From contig DGQR01000046.1 of NCBI GenBank assembly GCA_002390825.1, positions 1 through 12,779 on the forward strand: 12,779 nt of DNA, given 5' to 3'. This stretch comes from Rhodoferax sp. UBA4409 (GTDB lineage: Bacteria > Pseudomonadota > Gammaproteobacteria > Burkholderiales > Burkholderiaceae_C). The notes beneath the pieces are model-generated. The model did no database searches. It saw only the letters and a list, made by a program, of their open reading frames with translations, and was not told the DNA's origin. This document shows positions 6,380 through 12,779 of the stretch, in pieces. Made by a program: the position numbers and the translations under genes. Numbering within the stretch: position 1 is the stretch's first letter; each line of letters starts with the position of its first letter.

Positions 6380-7008
6380 CGGGCTAGCAAAGACCTGAAG
6401 AGGCTGTGTTCACAGGCTGCGTCCGAACACTTCTCACATTGGCCAAGCCAACGTGCGTATTGTTCGGCGGCTTGGCGATCGTCTTCCATCTGGTCGGGTA
6501 ACACGATACGCAAGGCAGCCTTGAGTCGCAAGGAGCCTTTGCCCCATACCATCGAATAGGCAATGCCGTGTTCCTGCAATACCGTTTGCAGGCGCTGATG
6601 GACTTGCTGTTGCCCTGCAGGGCTGTCGCGTTGGTAGCCATCTTCCACCCATGGCAAGTCCAGACCCGTGACCAGAACATGCGAGTAGGTGCGCAGGTCC
6701 GCGAGAGCTTCGGTGTAAAGGCTCATGTCTTGGAAAAGCACATCGCTATAAATAGCCGTCATCATGGACGTGGTGTCACAAACCACGGCCACCCCATGGG
6801 GCGCGGCAACACGGCGTGTTTGCTCCATGGAAATGTCGGCTTGTTCGTCGGGGCGGGGTGTTCTTTGGTGCAGATCGCACCATTCGCGCAAATATTCAGG
6901 GACAGTAACTGCCTGGGTGCCGGCGGCTTGTAGCGCGAGCGTCAAATCGTGCGCGAGGGTACTTTTACCGGTCGACTCTGCGCCGAGAATCGCTATTTTC
7001 ATGCCCAT
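6376..7008 (-). CDS. NadR-like kinase (AAA_28 P-loop; probable nicotinamide-riboside kinase)
   Basis: Stand-alone P-loop kinase resembling the C-terminal ribosylnicotinamide-kinase domain of NadR, expected to phosphorylate nicotinamide riboside to NMN for NAD salvage. It is 210 residues. Walker A is GAESTGKST (9-17). VVCDTT (75-80) is the Walker B-like strand. VTGLDLPWVEDGYQRD (113-128) matches the NadR substrate/lid region. There is no adenylyltransferase or DNA-binding domain. The tail is unusual: C191, C194, C199 and H201 give a CxxCx4CxH pattern. ATGs at 7008 and 7002 are both possible, with no clear ribosome-binding site; the second gives the more typical MKIAILGAESTGKS opening. It starts 11 nt after ftsB, so it is probably the last gene of the pyrG-eno operon. 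The substrate is inferred from the family. Confidence 0.8.
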   Translation of the reverse strand: MGMKIAILGAESTGKSTLAHDLTLALQAAGTQAVTVPEYLREWCDLHQRTPRPDEQADISMEQTRRVAAPHGVAVVCDTTSMMTAIYSDVLFQDMSLYTEALADLRTYSHVLVTGLDLPWVEDGYQRDSPAGQQQVHQRLQTVLQEHGIAYSMVWGKGSLRLKAALRIVLPDQMEDDRQAAEQYARWLGQCEKCSDAACEHSLFRSLLAR

Positions 7009-7019
7009 GGCTATCGAGC

Positions 7020-7295
7020 TCAGCGGGCAATCTGAACGTAAATCTCGTTCGCCTTCACCATGCCCAATTCAGAGCGCGCTTTTTCTTCGACGATTTCCAA
7101 GCCTTCTTTCAGGTCGTGGATTTCAGCTTCGAGGCGCTCATTGGCTTGGAGTGCCTGCGCGTTGAGCTGTTTTTGTTCTTCTAGTTGTTTGGACAGTCGG
7201 GCGACGTCCGGAATGCTTCCACGACCGAACCACAGCTGACCATGCAGGATCAGCAGCAGTGCAATCAACATGACAGGGACCCAGCGGTTACCCAT
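7020..7295 (-). CDS. ftsB: Cell-division protein FtsB (DivIC/septum formation initiator)
   Basis: Small bitopic inner-membrane divisome protein that bridges FtsL and FtsQ. The 91 residues match the usual length. A transmembrane helix (about 6-22: VPVMLIALLLILHGQLWF) is followed by GRGSIPDVARL and a coiled coil (about 30-68). The conserved C-terminal segment EEKARSELGMVKANEIYVQI comes last. It sits 26 nt after eno, the classic eno-ftsB order of proteobacteria, and so is very likely co-transcribed. No strong ribosome-binding site is visible before the ATG. Confidence 0.96.
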   Translation of the reverse strand: MGNRWVPVMLIALLLILHGQLWFGRGSIPDVARLSKQLEEQKQLNAQALQANERLEAEIHDLKEGLEIVEEKARSELGMVKANEIYVQIAR

Positions 7296-7321
7296 GGCAG
7301 TGGTTCGGTCGATGGAGAGGC

Positions 7322-8605
7322 TTAACGCAGGTTGTAGAACGCTGCGCGACCGGGGTATACGGCTACATCACCCAAGTCCTCTTCGATACGGAGCAACTGG
7401 TTGTACTTGGCCATGCGGTCGGAACGGCTCAAGGACCCGGTCTTGATCTGACCGGCGTTGGTACCCACCGCGATATCAGAGATGGTGGAGTCTTCAGTTT
7501 CGCCCGAGCGGTGGCTGATGACGGCGGTGTAGCCGGCGCGCTTGGCCATTTCGATCGCGGCGAAAGTCTCAGACAAAGTGCCGATCTGGTTGATCTTGAT
7601 CAGGATCGAGTTCGCAATGCCTTTGTCGATGCCTTCTTTCAAGATCTTGGTGTTGGTCACGAACAAGTCGTCACCCACGATTTGCACCTTGGCACCCAAG
7701 CGGTCAGTCAATACTTTCCAGCCGTCCCAGTCGCCTTCGGCCATGCCGTCTTCGATGCTGATGATGGGGTACTTGTCGACCCAGGTGGCCAACATGTCGG
7801 TCCATTCTTGAGCGGTCAGGCTCAGGCCTTCACCTTCGAGTTCGTATTTGCCGTCTTTGTAGAACTCAGAAGCGGCGCAATCCAAGCCGAGAGCGATTTG
7901 CTCGCCTGCGACGTAACCAGCCTTGTCGATGGCTTGCAGAATCATCTGGATCGCGGCTTCATGGTTTGCCACGTTGGGGGCAAAACCGCCTTCGTCGCCC
8001 ACTGCCGTGCTGATGCCCTGGTCGTGCAGGATTTTCTTGAGCGCGTGGAACACTTCTGCACCCCAGCGCAGGGCTTCGCGGAAGCTGGGTGCGCCCACGG
8101 GGATGATCATCAACTCTTGCAGGTCAAGGTTGTTGTTGGCGTGTTCGCCACCGTTCATGACGTTCATCATGGGAACGGGCATTTGCACGCTGCCCATGCC
8201 GCCGAAGTAACGGTACAAAGGCAAGCCTGCCTCTTCAGCGGCAGCGCGGGCTACGGCCATGGAGACAGCCAACATGGCGTTGGCGCCCAAGCGGGATTTG
8301 TTTTCGGTGCCGTCCAAGTCAATCAATGTCTTGTCAAGGAAAGCTTGCTCGGAAGCGTCGAGGCCCAATACGGCTTCGGAGATTTCAGTGTTGATGTGCT
8401 CAACCGCTTTCAACACTCCCTTGCCGAGGTAGCGCTTCTTGTCGCCATCACGCAGCTCAATGGCTTCGCGGGAACCAGTGGATGCGCCGGAGGGCACAGC
8501 CGCACGGCCCATGGTGCCGGATTCCAGCAGCACGTCGCATTCAACGGTAGGGTTGCCGCGAGAGTCAAGAATCTCTCGGCCGACGATGTCAACAATTGCG
8601 CTCAT
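7322..8605 (-). CDS. eno: Enolase (phosphopyruvate hydratase)
   Basis: Catalyses 2-phosphoglycerate to phosphoenolpyruvate in glycolysis and the reverse in gluconeogenesis; a cytoplasmic dimer. The 427-residue protein is full length. The N-terminal opening is IVDIVGREILDSRGNPTVE. The Mg ligands are D242, E285 (SIEDG) and D312 (GDDLF). Catalytic and substrate residues are H155 (GGEHANNN), E164, E205 (GDEGGFAP), K337 (LIKINQ), the SHRSGETEDSTI motif (H365, R366, S367) and K388. The ATG at 8605 is preceded by a GGAAAG ribosome-binding site. It lies 61 nt after kdsA. PEP made here is a direct KdsA substrate, so the adjacency is metabolically coherent. Confidence 0.99.
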   Translation of the reverse strand: MSAIVDIVGREILDSRGNPTVECDVLLESGTMGRAAVPSGASTGSREAIELRDGDKKRYLGKGVLKAVEHINTEISEAVLGLDASEQAFLDKTLIDLDGTENKSRLGANAMLAVSMAVARAAAEEAGLPLYRYFGGMGSVQMPVPMMNVMNGGEHANNNLDLQELMIIPVGAPSFREALRWGAEVFHALKKILHDQGISTAVGDEGGFAPNVANHEAAIQMILQAIDKAGYVAGEQIALGLDCAASEFYKDGKYELEGEGLSLTAQEWTDMLATWVDKYPIISIEDGMAEGDWDGWKVLTDRLGAKVQIVGDDLFVTNTKILKEGIDKGIANSILIKINQIGTLSETFAAIEMAKRAGYTAVISHRSGETEDSTISDIAVGTNAGQIKTGSLSRSDRMAKYNQLLRIEEDLGDVAVYPGRAAFYNLR

Positions 8606-8619
8606 TAGTTTCTTTCCAG

Positions 8620-8648
8620 TTCAAAAACACACAAACAAAAAACGTCAA
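8620..8648 (-). promoter_or_regulatory. Possible internal promoter ahead of eno
   Basis: On the minus strand TTGACG (8648-8643) resembles a -35 at 5 of 6 bases. A 17-nt T-rich spacer separates it from TTTGAA (8625-8620), a poor -10 at 3 of 6. It lies in the 61-nt kdsA-eno gap, where a separate promoter for abundant enolase would make sense. Support is weak. Confidence 0.25.
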
Positions 8649-8666
8649 ATCCCATCTTGCCGCCGA

Positions 8667-9521
8667 TTACTGGAAGTTGTCTTCCAGCAACGGGGTTTTT
8701 TTGGTTACGGAATCCAGCGCGACCAAAGTTTCCAACAACGCTTTCATATGGCGCAGCGGCACGGCATTGGGGCCGTCAGACCAGGCTTCTGCGGGGCGTG
8801 GATGGGTCTCCATAAAGAGTCCTGCCACGCCGGCGGCCACACCTGCACGGGCCAACACAGGCACCATGTCACGCGCGCCACCACTGCTGCCGCCCAAGCC
8901 GCCAGGCTTTTGCACAGAGTGGGTTACGTCGAATACCACTGGGGCGCCCGACTTCCGCATCTCGGCCAAGCTGGTCATGTCCGCCACCAGGTTGTTATAG
9001 CCAAAGCTCACACCGCGCTCGCAAGCCAGGAAGCGGTCTGGAGAGAGGCCGACTTCTTCCGCAGCAGCACGGGCTTTGTCGATCACATTCTTCATGTCCC
9101 AAGGGGCAAGGAATTGCCCCTTTTTGATGTTCACCGGCTTGCCACATTGGGCAACGGCGCGGATGAAGTCAGTTTGGCGGCACAAAAACGCGGGTGTTTG
9201 CAATACATCCACCACGCTGGCGACTTCGGCGATATGCGACTCGTCATGCACATCGGTCAAGATGGGCAATTGCAGTTGGCGACGTACTTCGTCCAGAATT
9301 TTCAGCCCGGCATCCAAGCCGACACCACGCTTGCTGGTCCCGGAGGAGCGGTTGGCCTTGTCGAACGAGCCCTTGTAAATCAAGGGGATGCCCAAGCTGG
9401 CGCATGCCTCTTTGAGCTGCCCTGCCACTTCGATGGACATTTCCAATCCTTCGATGGAGCAGGTTCCGGCGATCAGGAAAAAAGGACGATCGAGGCCGAT
9501 CTCAAAATCGCAAAGCTTCAT
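8667..9521 (-). CDS. kdsA: 3-deoxy-8-phosphooctulonate synthase (KDO-8-P synthase), metal-dependent type
   Basis: Condenses phosphoenolpyruvate with arabinose-5-phosphate to KDO-8-phosphate for lipopolysaccharide inner core; a cytoplasmic TIM barrel. The 284 residues are full length. Landmarks are SFDKANRSS (52-60), LCRQTDF, VNIKKGQFLAPWD, SFGYNNLV, HSVQKPGGLG and FMETHP. The metal ligands of the metal-dependent class are present: C21 (AGTCSIE), H201, E238 and D249. E. coli KdsA has Asn at the Cys position, so this is the Aquifex-like metalloenzyme subtype. Its ATG overlaps the pyrG stop in TGATG, which indicates translational coupling. Confidence 0.98.
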   Translation of the reverse strand: MKLCDFEIGLDRPFFLIAGTCSIEGLEMSIEVAGQLKEACASLGIPLIYKGSFDKANRSSGTSKRGVGLDAGLKILDEVRRQLQLPILTDVHDESHIAEVASVVDVLQTPAFLCRQTDFIRAVAQCGKPVNIKKGQFLAPWDMKNVIDKARAAAEEVGLSPDRFLACERGVSFGYNNLVADMTSLAEMRKSGAPVVFDVTHSVQKPGGLGGSSGGARDMVPVLARAGVAAGVAGLFMETHPRPAEAWSDGPNAVPLRHMKALLETLVALDSVTKKTPLLEDNFQ

Positions 9522-11188
9522 CAGGCAACCGCTTTCAAACTTTTTCCACCGTTCTGGTGCTCAACGGCCGCTTTGATAAATGCATTGAACAATGGATGAC
9601 CGTTCCACGGAGTGGACTTGAACTCCGGGTGGAACTGCACACCCACATACCAAGGGTGAACACTTTCCGGCAGCTCCACGATCTCGGTCAGTTGTTCGCG
9701 CTGGGTCAGCGCAGAGATGACGAGACCAGATGCCCGAAGGGTGTCGAGGTAGTTCACATTCGCCTCGTAGCGGTGGCGGTGGCGCTCGGTGACGACATCC
9801 CCGTAGATCTTGTGGGCCAGCGTGTTTTTGGCTACATCAGAGCTTTGTGCGCCCAAGCGCATGGTGCCGCCAAGATCCGAATTGACATCTCGGGTTTTGA
9901 TCGTGCCATCGGCATCCTTCCACTCGGTGATCAGGGCGATCACAGGGTTCGGGCTTTCGGGATCAAATTCGGTGCTGTTGGCATCTGTCAAGCCAGCCAC
10001 ATGCCGGGCGAATTCGATGGTGGCAACCTGCATCCCCAAGCAAATTCCCAAATAGGGCACTTTGTTCTCGCGGGCAAAGCGGGCGGTGCTGATCTTGCCT
10101 TCAATGCCCCGCTTGCCGAAACCGCCGGGCACAAGAATGGCGTCGTATTTCGCCAGCTGGTTGGCCGTGCTGGCTTCAATGGTTTCGGAGTCCACGTGTT
10201 CGATTTTGACGCGCACATGGTTTTTCATGCCGGCGTGGCGCAAGGCTTCGTTGACTGATTTGTAGCTGTCAGTCAGGTCCACATACTTGCCAACCATGGC
10301 GATAGTGACTTCGCCCCGGGGGTGTTCGGTCGCATACACCAGATCATCCCAGCGCTTAAGGCTGGCAGGTGGTGTGTTCAGGCGAAGCTTGTCGCAAATT
10401 AGGCCATCCAGGCCTTGCTCGTGCAACATGCGCGGCACTTTGTAGATGGTGTCCACATCCCACATGGAGATCACGCCCCATTCAGGCACGTTGGAGAACA
10501 ACGAAATTTTGGCGCGCTCTTCATCAGGAATCGGGCGATCCGCGCGGCACAAAAGAACATCCGCTTGGATACCGATTTCGCGCAACTGCTTGGCAGTGTG
10601 CTGGGTCGGCTTGGTTTTGAGTTCGCCGGCCGCTGCAATCCAGGGGAGGTAGCTCAGGTGGACAAACGCGCTGTTGTTGGGGCCGAGCTTGAGGCTCATT
10701 TGGCGCACGGCTTCAAGGAATGGCAGCGACTCGATGTCGCCCACGGTTCCGCCGATTTCGACGATCGCCACGTCAACAGCATCCGGTTCGCCGAAGCGCG
10801 CACCGCGTTTGACGAACTCTTGGATTTCGTTGGTCACATGGGGAATGACCTGAACTGTTTTGCCTAGGTAGTCACCGCGGCGCTCTTTGTCGAGCACGCT
10901 TTTGTAAATTTGACCAGTGGTGAAGTTGTTGGTCTTGCGCATGCGCGTTTCAATGAAACGCTCATAGTGGCCAAGATCCAAGTCAGTTTCTGCGCCGTCG
11001 TCGGTGACGAACACCTCGCCGTGCTGCAGGGGAGACATGGTCCCGGGGTCAACGTTGAGGTAGGGGTCCAGCTTGATGAGGGTGACTGTCAGGCCCCGCG
11101 ATTCGAGGATCGCAGCAAGGGAGGCTGAGGCGATTCCCTTTCCAAGGGAAGACACCACACCGCCGGTGACGAAGACAAATTTGGTCAT
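9521..11188 (-). CDS. pyrG: CTP synthase (glutamine-hydrolysing)
   Basis: Converts UTP to CTP with ATP and glutamine-derived ammonia; a cytoplasmic tetramer. The 555 residues comprise an N-terminal synthase domain (1 to about 270) with MTKFVFVTGGVVSSLGKGI as its nucleotide loop, KLDPYLNVDPGTM, HGEVFVTDDGAETDLDLGHY and EIGGTVGDIES. A class I glutamine amidotransferase domain (about 295-545) follows, with C383 (GICLGMQ), H520 and E522 (FHPEF). The frame is open to 11353, but the conserved N-terminus begins at the ATG at 11188, and the extension would overlap coaBC. The stop shares its A with the kdsA ATG. CTP is the nucleotide used by KdsB to activate KDO, so its link to kdsA is functional as well as positional. 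Confidence 0.99.
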   Translation of the reverse strand: MTKFVFVTGGVVSSLGKGIASASLAAILESRGLTVTLIKLDPYLNVDPGTMSPLQHGEVFVTDDGAETDLDLGHYERFIETRMRKTNNFTTGQIYKSVLDKERRGDYLGKTVQVIPHVTNEIQEFVKRGARFGEPDAVDVAIVEIGGTVGDIESLPFLEAVRQMSLKLGPNNSAFVHLSYLPWIAAAGELKTKPTQHTAKQLREIGIQADVLLCRADRPIPDEERAKISLFSNVPEWGVISMWDVDTIYKVPRMLHEQGLDGLICDKLRLNTPPASLKRWDDLVYATEHPRGEVTIAMVGKYVDLTDSYKSVNEALRHAGMKNHVRVKIEHVDSETIEASTANQLAKYDAILVPGGFGKRGIEGKISTARFARENKVPYLGICLGMQVATIEFARHVAGLTDANSTEFDPESPNPVIALITEWKDADGTIKTRDVNSDLGGTMRLGAQSSDVAKNTLAHKIYGDVVTERHRHRYEANVNYLDTLRASGLVISALTQREQLTEIVELPESVHPWYVGVQFHPEFKSTPWNGHPLFNAFIKAAVEHQNGGKSLKAVA

Positions 11189-11230
11189 GTCAGGGGCGAA
11201 CTCGAGGGTTCGATGAGGTGGTAAAGCGAG

Positions 11231-11236
11231 ATTATA
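11231..11236 (-). promoter_or_regulatory. Candidate -10 element of the pyrG operon
   Basis: A perfect TATAAT on the minus strand lies in the 118-bp divergent gap between pyrG and coaBC, giving a leader of about 35 nt. The -35 position (about 11254-11259, ACCGCC) does not resemble TTGACA, and there is no extended -10. It may depend on an activator or simply be weak. Confidence 0.42.
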
Positions 11237-11306
11237 GGCGTCTGCTACATTGCGGCGGTCTGCGGCAGCGCCATCGTGCTGTCCGCCATCATGAAATGAG
11301 TACGAC

Positions 11307-12524
11307 ATGGACCTTTCCGGTAAGCATATTGTTCTGGGTTTGACAGGCGGCATCGCCTGTTACAAAGCGGCTGAGCTGTGCCGTGCGTTGATCAAGCAGG
11401 GCGCCACCGTGCAGGTCGTGATGACCGAGGCCGCCGCGCAATTCATCACGCCGGTGACCATGCAGGCGCTGAGCAATCGCCCGGTATTTGATTCGCAGTG
11501 GGATGCGCGCGAGCACAACAACATGCCGCATATCAACCTGAGTCGCGAGGCCGACGCCATTCTGATTGCGCCCTGCAGTGCCGACTTCATGGCCAAACTG
11601 TTGCATGGTCGTGCCGACGATTTGCTGAGCCTGATGTGCCTTGCGCGGCCTATTGAGAGCGTGCCGCTGATCATTGCCCCCGCGATGAACCGGGAGATGT
11701 GGGCGCACCCCGCCACCCAGCGCAATCTCGCGCAACTGCGTGCAGATGGCACCCATGTGCTGGGCGTGGGAAATGGAGACCAGGCCTGCGGTGAGACGGG
11801 CGACGGGCGCATGCTGGAGCCAGACGAGTTACTACAGGAGGTTGTTGCGTTCTTTCAGCCCAAGCTTCTGGCGGGGCAGCATGTGGTGGTCACTGCGGGG
11901 CCCACCTTCGAGGCGATTGACCCGGTGCGTGGCATTACTAACCTCTCCAGCGGGAAAATGGGGTTTGCTGTTGCCCGTGCTGCGCGCGAGGCGGGAGCTG
12001 AGGTGACCTTGATCGCCGGCCCGGTGGCTTTGGCAACGCCTCGCGGCGTTCAGCGGGTCGATGTCAAATCGGCACTCGATATGCACCTGGCCAGCACGGA
12101 GCATGCGCAACGCGCTACTGTTTTTATAGCGACGGCTGCTGTGGCGGATTGGCGCCCTGCGACTGCGGCCAACCATAAGCTTAAAAAAGACGGCAGTGGC
12201 GCCACGCCGAAACTCGAGTTTGTGGAGAACCCCGACATACTGGCCGATGTGGCCCAAACCGAGCGCGCGGTGCGTGGCGATCTCTACTGCGTGGGCTTTG
12301 CTGCGGAGAGCCATGATTTGTTGGCCCACGCGACGGCAAAGCGACTGCGAAAAAAGGTGCCGCTGCTGGTGGGCAACATCGGTCCTGCGACCTTCGGTCA
12401 GGACGACAATGCACTTCTGCTTATCGATGCCGCTGGTTCTACCGAGCTGCCTCGCAACTCCAAGCTGCATTTGGCGCGGCAACTCCTTGCCGAAATAGCC
12501 AAACGGCTGCACGCTACCCCTTAA
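11307..12524 (+). CDS. coaBC: Bifunctional phosphopantothenoylcysteine decarboxylase/phosphopantothenate-cysteine ligase
   Basis: Performs two consecutive steps of coenzyme A synthesis: CTP-dependent coupling of 4'-phosphopantothenate to cysteine (CoaB), then FMN-dependent decarboxylation (CoaC). It is 405 residues. The CoaC flavodomain (1 to about 180) has GLTGGIACYKA, catalytic H75 (PHINLS), N128 (APAMNREMW) and C161 (ACGETGDGRM). CoaB (about 190-402) has VTAGPTFEAIDPVRGITN, SSGKMG, AAVADWRP, the KLKK lysines (291-294) and VGFAAES. All key residues are present. It is divergent from pyrG, whose product CTP is the CoaB cosubstrate. The ATG at 11307 has only a weak TGAG upstream. dut follows after 18 nt, the usual coaBC-dut pairing. 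Confidence 0.98.
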   Translation: MDLSGKHIVLGLTGGIACYKAAELCRALIKQGATVQVVMTEAAAQFITPVTMQALSNRPVFDSQWDAREHNNMPHINLSREADAILIAPCSADFMAKLLHGRADDLLSLMCLARPIESVPLIIAPAMNREMWAHPATQRNLAQLRADGTHVLGVGNGDQACGETGDGRMLEPDELLQEVVAFFQPKLLAGQHVVVTAGPTFEAIDPVRGITNLSSGKMGFAVARAAREAGAEVTLIAGPVALATPRGVQRVDVKSALDMHLASTEHAQRATVFIATAAVADWRPATAANHKLKKDGSGATPKLEFVENPDILADVAQTERAVRGDLYCVGFAAESHDLLAHATAKRLRKKVPLLVGNIGPATFGQDDNALLLIDAAGSTELPRNSKLHLARQLLAEIAKRLHATP

Positions 12525-12542
12525 TTTTTCACACAGAACATC

Positions 12543-12779
12543 ATGAAAATCGACGTCAAGATCATCGATCCCCGCTTGCAAAACAACTTGCCGACCTATG
12601 CCACACCGGGCAGTGCTGGCTTGGATTTGCGTGCTTGCCTGGATGCACCGCTGACCCTGGCCCCCAATGCATGGCAACTGGTACCTACCGGCATGGCAAT
12701 TTATCTCGAGGATCCTGCGTACGCTGCGTTGATTCTGCCCCGCTCCGGGCTGGGGCATAAACACGGCATCGTGCTGGGC
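12543..12779 (+). CDS. dut: dUTPase (dUTP diphosphatase), 5' part
   Basis: Hydrolyses dUTP to dUMP and pyrophosphate, keeping uracil out of DNA and feeding dTMP synthesis; a cytoplasmic homotrimer. The window holds 79 codons of a protein usually about 150 residues; the C-terminus lies beyond the right edge. Motif 1 is ATPGSAGLDLRA (about 20-31), including the Mg-site Asp. Motif 2 is PRSGLGHKHGIVLG (about 66-79), ending at the window edge. It lies 18 nt after coaBC on the same strand, so it is probably co-transcribed. The ribosome-binding site is weak. Confidence 0.97.
   Translation, partial: MKIDVKIIDPRLQNNLPTYATPGSAGLDLRACLDAPLTLAPNAWQLVPTGMAIYLEDPAYAALILPRSGLGHKHGIVLG

Noticed and set aside
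7511..8608. Long open frame (365 codons) on the plus strand opposite eno
   Set aside because: It is antisense to an unmistakable enolase, reads as low-complexity His/Val/Gly/Ala-rich sequence with no motifs, and is a codon-bias shadow.
8439..9599. Long open frame (386 codons) on the plus strand across the eno start, the gap and kdsA
   Set aside because: It is antisense to two well-supported genes, with no recognisable domain and no ribosome-binding site.
11291..11299. Tiny upstream frame ATG-AAA-TGA before coaBC
   Set aside because: Two codons with no ribosome-binding site; most likely chance.
11189..11353. N-terminal extension of pyrG by 55 codons
   Set aside because: CTP synthases begin at the conserved MTKFVFVTGG; the extension is unconserved in character and would overlap the start of coaBC.
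1..12779. CRISPR arrays, tRNA or rRNA genes, transposons, toxin-antitoxin pairs, defence systems
   Set aside because: No regularly spaced repeats, no structured RNA gene signatures, no transposase or terminal inverted repeats, and nearly all sequence is accounted for by housekeeping genes.

Overview
The window is an ordinary chromosomal segment, mostly housekeeping, from a betaproteobacterium. It is most likely Burkholderiales, family Comamonadaceae (Rhodoferax/Curvibacter-like). The signs are a Bug-family (TctC-type) periplasmic binding protein, the gene order pyrG-kdsA-eno-ftsB, a coaBC-dut pair, and moderately GC-rich coding DNA. The genus is inference from gene content and style only. I found no rRNA, tRNA, CRISPR array, insertion sequence, prophage or integron. 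Coding density is very high and no gene-free stretch exceeds about 120 bases.

Left part (1-2598): a truncated AEC-family permease runs off the left edge on the minus strand. It is divergent from a Bug-type solute-binding protein that is followed 2 nt later by xerD, the chromosome-dimer-resolution recombinase. Next (2633-4786, minus) come a degenerate EAL-HDOD signalling protein and, upstream of it, a DUF455 ferritin-like di-iron protein. Divergent from DUF455, with only 35 bp between starts, is a gamma-carbonic-anhydrase-like protein (4822-5346). It is followed by a strong intrinsic terminator and then hslO, the redox chaperone Hsp33 (5390-6379).

Middle/right part (6376-11188, minus): a tight apparent operon transcribed right to left: pyrG (CTP synthase), kdsA (KDO-8-phosphate synthase), eno (enolase), ftsB (divisome) and a NadR-like kinase. 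Spacings are a 1-nt overlap, 61, 26 and 11 nt. Together these supply CTP and KDO for lipopolysaccharide (CTP activates KDO), the glycolytic PEP that KdsA consumes, a septation factor, and probably NMN. hslO and the kinase converge and overlap by 4 bp. To the right, divergent from pyrG, lie coaBC (coenzyme A synthesis) and the start of dut (dUTPase), cut by the window end.

I found no clearly undescribed system. The observations most worth checking are: (1) an intrinsic terminator whose T-tract abuts the hslO ribosome-binding site, so hslO expression may depend on readthrough or antitermination; (2) a small GC hairpin occupying the Shine-Dalgarno position of the EAL-HDOD gene; (3) a Cys-rich tail on the NadR-like kinase next to a zinc/thiol redox chaperone; (4) the function-unknown DUF455 protein with a complete di-iron ligand pattern; and (5) an orphan Bug protein translationally abutting xerD.
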